A stretch of DNA of 41,792 nt from Verrucomicrobiota bacterium. Lineage in GTDB: Bacteria; Verrucomicrobiota; Verrucomicrobiia; Verrucomicrobiales; Verrucomicrobiaceae. Numbering within the stretch: position 1 is the stretch's first letter; each line of letters begins with the position of its first letter. Under the pieces are notes generated by a model. The model ran no database searches. It saw only the letters and a list, made by a program, of their open reading frames with translations, and was not told the origin of the DNA. The position numbers were made by a program, and so were the translations under genes. Positions 7,649-15,703 of the stretch are shown here, piece by piece. Location of the stretch: positions 1 through 41,792 of the forward strand of contig JANYCZ010000049.1 of the NCBI GenBank assembly GCA_025360015.1. Reading direction: 5' to 3'.

Positions 7649-7834
7649 TTAAGGACGGGGGATTTCGAGGTCTTTGCAGATTTTGTTCACAAGGAAGTCG
7701 TTGATCTCGCGATGGCGCGGGACGGAAGAGCTTTTGCGCGTGGCGCGGTTGACGTATATCGAATGATTGCCGCCTTCACGCAAGAGTTCGCAACCGTGGT
7801 CATGCAGATGTTGGAGAAGGTCACGGAGTTTCAA
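7649..7834 (-). CDS. hicA: HicA-type toxin (mRNA interferase)
   Basis: 61 residues, normal HicA length. The dsRBD-like HicA pattern is clear: an N-terminal KLRDLLQHLHDHGCELLREGGNHSIYVN with the catalytic His about 24 in GGNHSIY, then SSVPRHREINDFLVNKICKDLEI. HicA toxins cleave mRNA and are neutralised by HicB. The start overlaps the hicB stop by 4 nt (7831-7834), and the stop is 12 nt before the pdhC ATG. The order here is antitoxin first, the reverse of the classical hicAB layout. Whether the toxin is active cannot be told from sequence, but no key residue is missing. Confidence 0.9.
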   Translation of the reverse strand: MKLRDLLQHLHDHGCELLREGGNHSIYVNRATRKSSSVPRHREINDFLVNKICKDLEIPRP

Positions 7835-8049
7835 GCAGCAGCTAGGAGCATGGTTTCACGATACACCTCGTCGCTGCCGATCTCCTCTTCGGCAAGCGCG
7901 CGGTTGGCCTCCATGACGAGCTCGATGGCTTCGCGCAGATTGGTGCGGGTTTCATCCAGAGTTGCGCCTTGAGTGTTGGCTCCAGGCAGCTCTTCGACAA
8001 AGCCGACGTAGCCTTCCGGCACCTTTTTGAAGACCTGGGTGAATTTCAT
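7831..8049 (-). CDS. hicB: HicB-family antitoxin
   Basis: 72 residues. It has the partial RNase H-like HicB fold: VFKKVPEGYVGFVEELPGANTQGATLDETRTNLREAIEL, where the family typically reads GxVAxVPELPGxxTQGxTxEEAxxNLxEAIEL. It lacks the C-terminal RHH/HTH DNA-binding domain of longer HicB proteins, so autoregulation would have to come from elsewhere. A GGAA ribosome-binding element precedes the ATG. It lies 12 nt after the pdhB stop and overlaps hicA by 4 nt. It should bind and mask HicA. Confidence 0.9.
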   Translation of the reverse strand: MKFTQVFKKVPEGYVGFVEELPGANTQGATLDETRTNLREAIELVMEANRALAEEEIGSDEVYRETMLLAAA

Positions 8050-8061
8050 GACGTTTCCAGC

Positions 8062-9057
8062 TTAGAAAATACTCAGCGCTTTGGCGACCACGACTTCCGC
8101 CGTCGGCAGCTGCAGGGCTTCAAGCGGCGGGCTGTAAATCGCTGGGGAGTCAAGGCTGCACACACGCTGCACGGGGGCGTCGAGCTCATCAAAAATGCGC
8201 TCCTGAATCATGTAGGCGATCTGGGCGCCGATGCCGCAGTAGGGCTTGTTTTCTTCAACGTAGATGGCGCGGTGGGTCTTGGCCACGGAGGCAAGAATGG
8301 TGTCCTCATCCAGCGGGCGGATGGTGCGCAGATCGACGACTTCGGCGCTGATGCCGTGTTCTTCTTCGAGGATCTTGGCGGCTTCCAGGCAGGTGATGAC
8401 CGCCTTGCCGTGGGCGATGAGGGAAATGTCGGTGCCTTCGCGCTTCACATCAGCCAGGCCGAGGGGGATGAAAAGCTCGCCATTGGGCAGCTCGTCATTG
8501 GAGGGGACGTCCCACTTTTCGCCGTAGAGCTTGGTGCTCTCCATGAACATGACGGGGTCATTGTCGCGGATGGCAGCCTTCATGAGACCCTTGGCATCGT
8601 AGGCGTTGCTGGGGCAGACGCACTTCATGCCGGGGAAGCTGGCCATGATGTTTTCCGGCGTATGGGAGTGGGTGGCACCCACGCTGGTGCCGCCATTGGC
8701 AGGACCGCGGATGACAATGGGCACATTGATCTTGCCGCCGCTCATGTAGCGCACCATCGCGCCGTTGTTGACGATCTGGTCCCAGGCCACGGTGTAGAAG
8801 CTCCAAAACATCAGCTCCATCACCGGGCGCACGCCGAGCATGCTGGCACCGATGCCCATGCCGATGAACCCGGCTTCGCTGATGGGGGTGTCCACCAGCC
8901 GCTTGTCGCCCCACTTGTCCCAGAGGCCTTCGGTCACCTTGTAGGCACCATTGTACTGGGCCACTTCCTCGCCCATGACCACGACCATCGGGTCGCGGGC
9001 AATTTCTTCATCGAGGGCTTCACGGATGGCTTCACGGTAGGAAATTTGGCGGGGCAT
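8062..9057 (-). CDS. pdhB: Pyruvate dehydrogenase E1 component, beta subunit
   Basis: 331 residues, the usual E1 beta length. Hallmarks are the opening SYREAIREALDEEIARDPMVVVMGEEVAQYNGAYKVTEGL (in parts), PISEAGFIGMGIGASMLGVRPVMELMF, and the C-terminal swivel domain with VDLRTIRPLDEDTI and YVEENKP. With E1 alpha it binds ThDP and decarboxylates pyruvate, passing the hydroxyethyl group to E2 lipoate. No E1 alpha gene is adjacent: the upstream 398 bp separate it from the divergent sigma factor gene. The two halves of E1 must therefore be encoded apart. It is the first gene of the minus-strand PDH/HicBA operon. Confidence 0.94.
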   Translation of the reverse strand: MPRQISYREAIREALDEEIARDPMVVVMGEEVAQYNGAYKVTEGLWDKWGDKRLVDTPISEAGFIGMGIGASMLGVRPVMELMFWSFYTVAWDQIVNNGAMVRYMSGGKINVPIVIRGPANGGTSVGATHSHTPENIMASFPGMKCVCPSNAYDAKGLMKAAIRDNDPVMFMESTKLYGEKWDVPSNDELPNGELFIPLGLADVKREGTDISLIAHGKAVITCLEAAKILEEEHGISAEVVDLRTIRPLDEDTILASVAKTHRAIYVEENKPYCGIGAQIAYMIQERIFDELDAPVQRVCSLDSPAIYSPPLEALQLPTAEVVVAKALSIF

Positions 9058-9455
9058 GGCAGTTTGAGGGGGACCAGTAAGTCGGGGAAGGAGCGGGCGG
9101 TGTCAAGCGGGCGGCTGCATCGAGAAAGGACAAACTGCCTGTCTGGATGAAAGCGAAAATTTGACCCTGACACTCCCAAAGCTGAAAAAGGGCCGATTTG
9201 CAGGTCATTTTATTAACATTTCTTAACTTTTTTTAGAAATGATGTTGACGATCACTCGAAAGTTTAGTTGAACGGTGGTAGTTCATTCTTCGCTCGTGCC
9301 ACTTTATTCCGGTCCATCCTCCCATGCTGGCCGCAAACTTGCTCAAATAACACGAGCGAAGTGCAGAATTGCATATATAATGATCACCCCCTGCGTCTCG
9401 GCCGGGGGCAAGGACGTTGGTCCTTGTATCGTATTACCCACTTAGAACGCACACT
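9058..9455. promoter_or_regulatory. Divergent control region between pdhB and the sigma factor gene
   Basis: These 398 bases hold no supported gene. An AT-rich tract lies at 9209-9240 (tattaacatttcttaac then a T run), followed by a TTGACG at 9245-9250. A consensus TATAAT is present at 9376-9381, 75 nt before the sigma factor ATG, although no good -35 sits 17 nt before it. A short G/C stem (ccccc 9387-9391 with ggggg 9404-9408) would lie in the sigma factor leader RNA. Both genes must be promoted from here. The assignment of individual boxes is tentative. Confidence 0.4.
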
Positions 9456-10349
9456 ATGGAACTCGACGGAGGCATTAAGATTTACCTGCGTGAGATCGGC
9501 AAGACTGACTTGCTGACTCCCGACCAGGAGGTCGAGCTTGCTGAACGCATCAAACGTGGCGACCCCGAAGCCCGTTCGCACATGATTCGTGCGAACCTTC
9601 GCCTCGTGGTGAAGATCGCTCAGGATTACGCCAACTACGGTCTGCCACTTCTCGACCTCATTTCCGAAGGCAACATCGGCCTCATGAAGGCCGTGGAACG
9701 CTTCGACCCGAACAAGGGTGGCAAACTTTCAACCTACGCCGCCTGGTGGATCAAACAGTCCATCAAGCGCGCCCTCGCCAATCAGTCCAAGACCATCCGC
9801 CTTCCTGTCCACATGGTGGACAAGATCAGCAAGATGCGCCGTGTGGCCATGGCGATGTCCGAAGAACTCGGCCGCGAACCCACCGACGACGAACTCTCCG
9901 AAGAAATCGGCATTGATCGTGCCAAGCTCAGCCAGCTCAAGGTCGCCTCCATGCGCCCAGCTTCGCTCGATGCCCCGATCAGCGACGACGACAGCACTGA
10001 GTTCGGCGAAATCGTCGGCGATGAAAACGCCCAGACCCCCTTCGACCTGCTTTCGCACAAGAACATGCACAGCCAGCTCGATGGCCTGCTGACCGTTCTC
10101 GACGAACGCGAACGCAAGATCATCGATGCCCGCTTCGGCCTTGCCGGCCAGAAGCCCCGCACGCTGGAAGAAGTCGGTCAGGAGTTCGGCGTCACGCGCG
10201 AACGTATCCGTCAGCTGCAAAACATCGCCCTGCGCAAGCTCCGCCGTGCCCTGCAGAAAAAGGAAGACCCGATTCCAAAAGCTCTCCGCAATGCCGGTGG
10301 CAAGAAGAAGCGCAAAAAAGCCGCTACCGCCGAAGCCGAGGACGAATAG
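9456..10349 (+). CDS. RpoD/SigA-like sigma-70 factor, short form
   Basis: 297 residues from the ATG at 9456 (the GTG-led extension from 9417 is not conserved). Region 1.2 (3-35, IKIYLREIGKTDLLTPDQEVELA), region 2 (about 45-115, with ANLRLVV, GLPLLDLISEGNIGLMKAVERFDP and YAAWWIKQSI), region 3 (about 120-195) and region 4 (about 215-280, RTLEEVGQEFGVTRERIRQLQ) are all present. Region 1.1 and the non-conserved insert of E. coli RpoD are absent, so it resembles group 2 factors in size, but the recognition helices match housekeeping factors. A basic Lys-rich tail follows. It ends at a strong terminator. Confidence 0.9.
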   Translation: MELDGGIKIYLREIGKTDLLTPDQEVELAERIKRGDPEARSHMIRANLRLVVKIAQDYANYGLPLLDLISEGNIGLMKAVERFDPNKGGKLSTYAAWWIKQSIKRALANQSKTIRLPVHMVDKISKMRRVAMAMSEELGREPTDDELSEEIGIDRAKLSQLKVASMRPASLDAPISDDDSTEFGEIVGDENAQTPFDLLSHKNMHSQLDGLLTVLDERERKIIDARFGLAGQKPRTLEEVGQEFGVTRERIRQLQNIALRKLRRALQKKEDPIPKALRNAGGKKKRKKAATAEAEDE

Positions 10350-10366
10350 GATCCCATCAAATCACG

Positions 10367-10398
10367 AAGCCGGGTGTCGCAAGACCCCCGGCTTTTTT
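10367..10398 (+). terminator. Rho-independent terminator of the sigma factor gene
   Basis: An 8-bp perfect stem, aagccggg (10367-10374) with cccggctt (10387-10394), is followed by a T run through 10398. It lies 17 nt after the sigma factor stop codon. Confidence 0.85.
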
Positions 10399-10400
10399 GT

Positions 10401-10462
10401 AAAGTAGCCCCGTTCCTGCGGAACAGGAGGAAGTCCTTGTTGCGCAGCAACAAGGCTACTTT
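10401..10462. repeat. REP-like inverted pair, family with TGC loop
   Basis: The ends are mirror images: aaagtagcc (10401-10409) and ggctacttt (10454-10462). Hairpin one follows GTAG (10404-10407): cgttcc-tgc-ggaac with a mismatch near its base. Hairpin two is a perfect 9-bp stem ccttgttgc / gcaacaagg (10435-10443 with 10447-10455), loop gca, followed by CTAC (10456-10459). Read from its GTAG foot, each has a TGC loop. The stop codon of the neighbouring minus-strand gene (10456-10458) is part of the CTAC foot. Confidence 0.75.
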
Positions 10463-11097
10463 GCCACCGGCAAAAACTGCACCGCATCCGCAATCACCAC
10501 CTTGTCCGCCTCGGTACCCTCATTCGATACCCGCACCCACCCCGCGCGGCCCGCTTCAAACCGAAACGTACCCAGCGTGCGAAACAGCCGCCCATGCTCC
10601 GGCTCCTGCTGCTGATTGATCACCACCTTCGCATCGCCATCCGCATGATGAATGGTCACCGGCGTCTTCGTCGAACGCCGCACATTGGAGCAATGCGCCA
10701 GCCGCACCTCATACCAGCTCGCCTTGGGTAGTTCCGGCGTGAACGTCACGGACTTGCTTCCTTTCCCTGCCTTTATGTCATGCAGGTAACCCAGTCCGAC
10801 ATACGGCGGCGTGTGCGTGGAGTACTGCCACTCGCCCACCAACTCAGCATCCATCTCATCCACCACAATGCCCGGCAGCGTCTTCGCATCCGCCACAATG
10901 AACTTCACCATCTCCGGCCGGTCCACCTCGCCGGGCGGATGAATGTTCGCAACGGCCTTGGGGTGCGGTTTGAGCACGTCAGCGGCCAAGGCGAAACCAA
11001 GAACCATGCCTAGCCGCAATGTTGGTAACAGAATACGACGAAGGGCCGCTCTCCGGAGCAAGCCTTCAGCGATGTGTATGTCGAACAATACTGGCAT
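10456..11097 (-). CDS. Golvesin/Xly-like beta-domain protein
   Basis: 213 residues with an uncertain start; a later ATG at 11007 is possible. About residues 75-213 form one domain beginning GIVVDEMDAELVGEW, with YVGLGYLHD, SVTFTPELPKASWYEVRL and a final VIADAVQFLP. This matches the golvesin C-terminal-like domain usually found at the end of planctomycetal and verrucomicrobial FAD-dependent oxidoreductases or lyases. Here it stands almost alone behind a poor signal-like N-terminus, so it is either a stand-alone binding module or the remnant of a longer protein. Its TAG stop is supplied by the REP foot at 10456-10459. Confidence 0.6.
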   Translation of the reverse strand: MPVLFDIHIAEGLLRRAALRRILLPTLRLGMVLGFALAADVLKPHPKAVANIHPPGEVDRPEMVKFIVADAKTLPGIVVDEMDAELVGEWQYSTHTPPYVGLGYLHDIKAGKGSKSVTFTPELPKASWYEVRLAHCSNVRRSTKTPVTIHHADGDAKVVINQQQEPEHGRLFRTLGTFRFEAGRAGWVRVSNEGTEADKVVIADAVQFLPVAK

Positions 11098-11111
11098 GTG
11101 TAAAAGGCAGC

Positions 11112-11915
11112 TTAGCCTTTCTGCTTTTTCACTATTTGATGATAAACGCTAGCCATCTCTCGCTTCCACTCAGGCATCGGAACTGGAACAGGACTTACTG
11201 GACGTTCAAATGCACTTGGATGGCCGTAGCCTGACATGTATCGAATGATCGTAGGCGTGCGAACATCGCTCTTCTCCACCTTGGGCTTATAGCGACAATC
11301 ACAATCACCCTCACAACCGCATTCCACATAGTAATCCTCATCCTTTTCCACGCACTCGAAGTAAGTTCGCACCAAGCCTTTGTATCCACCCTCTAATTGG
11401 CCGATTTCATCATCACTGTAGAGGCTTGGGTGGGGATAAAATTCGGCTTGCTCCAAAAATCGATCACTCACTGACCAAGGTTCTCGCTGAGCGATGAGCT
11501 GTAAGACATCAAGGGAACAATAGTGAAGATCTTTCCCAGCGACTCGATAAATCACGGCGACACGTCCTGTCCGAATGATTGCCTCGTCTCTGTGACTATC
11601 TTTTGCTACAGAATGAAACTTTTTGCCATCACACTCGACCACAATAGCTCGACCTGTAGTGCGGTGGGTGAGCAGAAAATCTACTCGATAGAGACCTGAG
11701 CTTGTTGAGAACTCATATTGTGTTTTTAGATCGGTCTGATCGCCTGTGAACTTGTGTATCTCGTGGAAAAAATCGTTTTCGATCGGAGTGTCGCACTCTC
11801 GCCATCCAAAGGGATCACCGGGCCATTGAAGCCAATCCTCCATCATTTCTGCCGAGGAACTTCCGTTGGTTTCTTTGGAGGACATAGCTGTCATAAAGCT
11901 TTCCAACTTATTCAC
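11112..11915 (-). CDS. DUF559/Vsr-like endonuclease-fold protein with Cys cluster
   Basis: 267 residues. The core (about 65-125) reads YRVDFLLTH, then IVVECDGKKFH, then RDEAIIRTGRVAVIYRV. This is the arrangement of DUF559/Vsr-type PD-(D/E)XK folds: Asp about 79, Glu about 94, Asp about 96, His about 101 and the downstream RD...R...GxxVIR helix-strand. After it comes a Cys-rich segment (Cys about 188, 199, 201, 205, 207) that could bind a metal, then a Pro-rich tail. The base composition is noticeably less GC-rich than its neighbours, suggesting transfer. No modification methylase or other defence gene is adjacent. Confidence 0.55.
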   Translation of the reverse strand: MNKLESFMTAMSSKETNGSSSAEMMEDWLQWPGDPFGWRECDTPIENDFFHEIHKFTGDQTDLKTQYEFSTSSGLYRVDFLLTHRTTGRAIVVECDGKKFHSVAKDSHRDEAIIRTGRVAVIYRVAGKDLHYCSLDVLQLIAQREPWSVSDRFLEQAEFYPHPSLYSDDEIGQLEGGYKGLVRTYFECVEKDEDYYVECGCEGDCDCRYKPKVEKSDVRTPTIIRYMSGYGHPSAFERPVSPVPVPMPEWKREMASVYHQIVKKQKG

Positions 11916-11957
11916 AAATTAGGGTGTTTGTCAGCTTCTTTCTGACTTTGTACTTCC

Positions 11958-14900
11958 TCATTTCCCCGCCTTCTCATTCATCAAATACCCCAGCAGATTA
12001 ATAAACGCCTTCTCATCCAGCGTCTGCCCAAACACCGGCGGCATAAGCGACATCGGCGTCGTCACATCCTTCGCCAGATCATTCTTCGACACTCGCTGCT
12101 CCTGCCCGGCCGCATCGGCCAGGATCAAGACCTGACCCGCTTCCCCTTTGAGAAAGCCGCTCAGACTGGAGCCATCCTTCAGCGTCAGCGTGTGCAGATG
12201 GAAATGGGCGTCCACATTGCGGTTCGGATCCAGGATGTCCTCGCTCAACCGCTCCGCACCACGCGCACCGATGCCATCGAGCTGCGGGCCGATCAAACCA
12301 CCGACTCCACGGATCTGATGACACACCGCGCAGTTTGTCGTGAACACCGTCTTCCCCGCCGCCACATCCGGCTTCGCCTTGGCAAACGCCGCAGACCGCG
12401 TGGAGATCAAAGCATCAAGCTGCTTCCGCTGCTCCGGTGACACTGGCAGCGGCGGCGGCGCGGGCCTTGGCGGCAAATACGCCACCAGCTTCTCGCGCAG
12501 CGCCGCCGGTGCCGTGTGCTGCAGCATCATGGCCAGTGTTTTCAGCGCGCTGCGCGTGCTGTCCTCATTCTGAAAATCATTCACGCTGGCCACCGCCGGT
12601 TCAATGCGCGTGACTCCCAGCCACGCATACGCCTTCCCATCATCACCATCCACGATCTCAAGCCGCACGGACTTGCCCACATGTTTGGCGAGATCCAGTT
12701 CCTCCCGCCTGCACACATCATGACGCGGCGGAAACACACTGGCCAGCGTCTCACCACTCTGCGCATCCACCACCCGCACCAAGTTCTTGTCATGCGCTTT
12801 CTCTGTCGGCGGTCCGCGATGTCCATTCACCCAAAGCACAAGCTTCTCCGGCGCGGCAAACGATTTGGATTTCAACACCCCTGTGCGCTTCTCCTCATCC
12901 ACGCCTCCCTTGGCCATGCTCTGCAGCACCTGCACCTCCATGCCATCCGCACACTTCCGCGTCTGCAATGACCACCTGGCATCACCCAGCGTAGTCCAGA
13001 CAGGCGCAGACTGTTTGTCAGCGGAGTTCAGCAGCTGCGTGGCAAGTTCCTGCGCCCATTGCAGCAATTCCGGATTCGCAGGCGCTCCGCGCTCACTGAG
13101 ACCATTGTACATGGCTTGAACCAGATCGAGTTGAGAAGCAGCAGGTTTGTCTCGGTACGCCTTGCGGGTTTCTTGCATCGCAGATTGCAGCAGATCGGCG
13201 TCTCCATAACGCGCAAGATGTTGGAGAATCTGTGCCCGGCTCATAGACGCTTTCTTTTCCAGCGTTTCCATCCGCCACAGCCACGCACTGGCTTCGGCGT
13301 TCGGCACGGCCAGCACCACTTCAGCCGCAGCATACGCATCCGGTGGCAGCGCTTTGAAATTTCCAGCGTGGCTCAGGATATGACGGAGGGCGATTTTAGT
13401 CGTGAGCAGCCGCGTCGGGTCACCCTTTAAGGATCTGAGTTCGTTAACGAGATCAAGAGTCGCGGCTCGATCTTCGCTGAGACCGAGGCATTCAACCAGA
13501 GCCTTGCGATTTTCCGCCGAAGCGCGGGATTCGATCCGACGGCCGTCGGAGGACTGAGTGTACCCCACTGCCTCACTTGTTATTGGTCCAATGATTACCT
13601 TGCTGGAATAGCTTGTGCCCAGGCTGGAAGGCGGTGCATCAATCTTTACATAGGTATGCGCAAAATATCCTGGCACTCCAGGTTGATCAGCCAATGCGCT
13701 CAAGGCTTTGAAAACATGAGTTGAACTGAGAAAGTCCAGAGACTCCGCCTGCTTGAACTGTTTGTCGCCTGCCTTTCCAAGCCGTGCACCGATCCAAACT
13801 CCATGAGCCGTGCGCAAAGCAGTTCCTTCATCGACTTGCCCTTTTTGCGGTTTTGGGGTCCCTGCGGCGAGCTCTTCATACGCAACCTCGCCTCGCTGAT
13901 AGATCACTTCTCCAGCCAGGTATCGGCGGCGGATATTTCCCGACTCCAATTGCTGCGCAAGTTTTTTGTCAGTCATGGCTTCCAACTGGCAGTCGGTCAG
14001 GGACTTTGCGCGATCATCCTTCACCACCCGCCAGATCCTCCCCCGCTCCTTGTCCCGCCCCGGATGATCCAGCGGCACCTCATAGTGGCCGATGATCTTG
14101 TTATAAAAATCCGCGATGTAGAGCGCGCTGTCGGGCCCCAGTTGGAGATCAACCGGGCGGAACCACGGATCATCGCTGCTGATGAAATCATTCTGCTCGT
14201 TCGCCTTCGGCGTGGAGCCATTGAAGCTGACCTTGTCATGATTCACCCGCGAGGTGACGCAGTTGCCCACCAGCATGTGATCATCCCACTCTGCTCCCCA
14301 CACACCGCCATCGAGATAAACCACACCGCAGATGCCCGTGGAGCCATGACTGTGTTCACACATCACCGGCGCAAAACCGAGACCATCGTCGGCTTTGCCA
14401 AAGCTCGGATAACAAGCCCCACGAATGAGCTGATAAATCGGCGAACTGTGGCAGTCGGCGCTGTAGAGATTGCCAAAGCGATCCCAGCAGAGGCCAAAGG
14501 GATTCACCTGGCCGCTGGTCCATTTTTCGACGTGCGAGCCGTCGGGACGAAAGCGGAAGACATTGCCGCTTTGAAGATCGAGCGTGCTGCCGTCCTTCGC
14601 TTTGAAATGGCTGGTGTTGTTAAACCCATGCGTCGCATACACCCAGCCATCCAGCCCCATGCGAAAGCTGCTGCACATGCCGTGCGTGTCCTTTTCATAA
14701 CCCAAGGGACCAAAGAGGATCTCGCGATGGTCGGCTTTGTCATCGCCATCGGTGTCGGCGAAGTACCAGATGTTCGGAATGCTCCAGGCGATGCAGCCGG
14801 CCTTATGCTCCGGTTTGTGCCAGGGGAGCACGCCCGTCGGGATGTTCAGCCCATCAGCGAAGTCGGTTACTTTGTCGGCCTTGCCGTCGCCATCCGTGTC

Positions 14901-15227
14901 TTCAAGAATCTTGATCGCATCACGGCTGTCCTTCACACGCGTGCCCTTCTCGTCAGACCAGCGGCTTTTGTCGGCGGCGTAGGGATACTCCACCGTTGAT
15001 GACACCCACAGCCGCCCCCGCGCATCAAAAGCCATGTTGATCGGCTTGTTGATCATCGGCTCGCTGGCAAACAGCTGCACCGTAAAACCATGCGGCACAT
15101 GCAGCCCCGCTCGCTCCTGGTCCGGCGTCAGCGCCTCCGTCTCCCGCACGAGACGCATCTTATCCTCTGCTGCATGAAGGCTGGCGGATAGGGTGCATGC
15201 AATAAAAAAGCGGCGAAAGAAAGACAT
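11958..15227 (-). CDS. PVC-type CxxCH haem protein with beta-propeller
   Basis: 1089 residues from the ATG at 15227, which gives a clean signal peptide (MSFFRRFFIACTLSASLHA); the start at 15263 would overlap the preceding gene. Residues about 30-430 form a beta-propeller of the membrane-bound dehydrogenase-like type found in Planctomycetes and Verrucomicrobia, with the Asp-rich repeats DTDGDGKAD and DTDGDDKAD. A helical HEAT-like region follows (about 480-770), then a beta-sandwich (about 785-900). The C-terminal c-type haem domain (about 965-1089) carries CAVCH and GPQLDGIGAR. The family is presumed periplasmic and oxidative, but substrates are unproven. It lies 32 nt after the DCC gene on the same strand. 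Confidence 0.88.
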   Translation of the reverse strand: MSFFRRFFIACTLSASLHAAEDKMRLVRETEALTPDQERAGLHVPHGFTVQLFASEPMINKPINMAFDARGRLWVSSTVEYPYAADKSRWSDEKGTRVKDSRDAIKILEDTDGDGKADKVTDFADGLNIPTGVLPWHKPEHKAGCIAWSIPNIWYFADTDGDDKADHREILFGPLGYEKDTHGMCSSFRMGLDGWVYATHGFNNTSHFKAKDGSTLDLQSGNVFRFRPDGSHVEKWTSGQVNPFGLCWDRFGNLYSADCHSSPIYQLIRGACYPSFGKADDGLGFAPVMCEHSHGSTGICGVVYLDGGVWGAEWDDHMLVGNCVTSRVNHDKVSFNGSTPKANEQNDFISSDDPWFRPVDLQLGPDSALYIADFYNKIIGHYEVPLDHPGRDKERGRIWRVVKDDRAKSLTDCQLEAMTDKKLAQQLESGNIRRRYLAGEVIYQRGEVAYEELAAGTPKPQKGQVDEGTALRTAHGVWIGARLGKAGDKQFKQAESLDFLSSTHVFKALSALADQPGVPGYFAHTYVKIDAPPSSLGTSYSSKVIIGPITSEAVGYTQSSDGRRIESRASAENRKALVECLGLSEDRAATLDLVNELRSLKGDPTRLLTTKIALRHILSHAGNFKALPPDAYAAAEVVLAVPNAEASAWLWRMETLEKKASMSRAQILQHLARYGDADLLQSAMQETRKAYRDKPAASQLDLVQAMYNGLSERGAPANPELLQWAQELATQLLNSADKQSAPVWTTLGDARWSLQTRKCADGMEVQVLQSMAKGGVDEEKRTGVLKSKSFAAPEKLVLWVNGHRGPPTEKAHDKNLVRVVDAQSGETLASVFPPRHDVCRREELDLAKHVGKSVRLEIVDGDDGKAYAWLGVTRIEPAVASVNDFQNEDSTRSALKTLAMMLQHTAPAALREKLVAYLPPRPAPPPLPVSPEQRKQLDALISTRSAAFAKAKPDVAAGKTVFTTNCAVCHQIRGVGGLIGPQLDGIGARGAERLSEDILDPNRNVDAHFHLHTLTLKDGSSLSGFLKGEAGQVLILADAAGQEQRVSKNDLAKDVTTPMSLMPPVFGQTLDEKAFINLLGYLMNEKAGK

Positions 15228-15259
15228 CCAGCCATTACAGCGCAGACCGCCTCCATCAT

Positions 15260-15703
15260 TCAAGCCACGTTTCGTGTTTCAATGGAACACGCCCCATTGT
15301 CACAAGCCGTCTCCGTGATCTGCGCCCGCAGCGCATCATCACTGCGCAAGCGCAACAAATGCGATAGCCCAATGCGGTTGCTGGAAATCCAGTGCACCAC
15401 CCGCCTGGCGATCTGCTGCATCCCCGGACTCGCCAGCCGCAACGACCACTCCCGATACTCACGCAGCGCCCACAGGCACGTCACCCACGCCCCCGCGCCC
15501 TGCCACAGCGAACAATCATCCCCCATGACCACAATTTCCTGATCCGCACGCAGGTCGGGCAGATCGGGGCATAGCAGGCGCGCCTCCGCCAAATCATACG
15601 GCAGAAACTCCAGCCGCACATACGCGGCCTGTTCAAGCATCCAGCGCCGGAAGCGCGAGCACAACCCGCAGCGGGCATCGTAAAAGATGGTGAGTGTGGT
15701 CAT
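15260..15703 (-). CDS. DCC-family thiol-disulfide oxidoreductase (DUF393)
   Basis: 147 residues from the ATG at 15703, which overlaps the preceding membrane-protein stop by 4 nt; an in-frame start at 15748 is less likely. The N-terminus TLTIFYDARCGLCSRFRRWM gives the signature DxxCxxC, with redox cysteines about 12 and 15. The rest is helical and ends with a Cys-containing tail (NGACSIE). The family is thioredoxin-like, but targets are not known. It is the last of four tightly overlapping genes led by the desaturase, suggesting a redox role connected to that membrane system. Confidence 0.85.
   Translation of the reverse strand: MTTLTIFYDARCGLCSRFRRWMLEQAAYVRLEFLPYDLAEARLLCPDLPDLRADQEIVVMGDDCSLWQGAGAWVTCLWALREYREWSLRLASPGMQQIARRVVHWISSNRIGLSHLLRLRSDDALRAQITETACDNGACSIETRNVA

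Noticed and set aside
7969..9150. 393-residue plus-strand open frame
   Set aside because: It is the complement of E1 beta and hicB, rich in His/Gly/Asp as expected of a GC-rich shadow frame.
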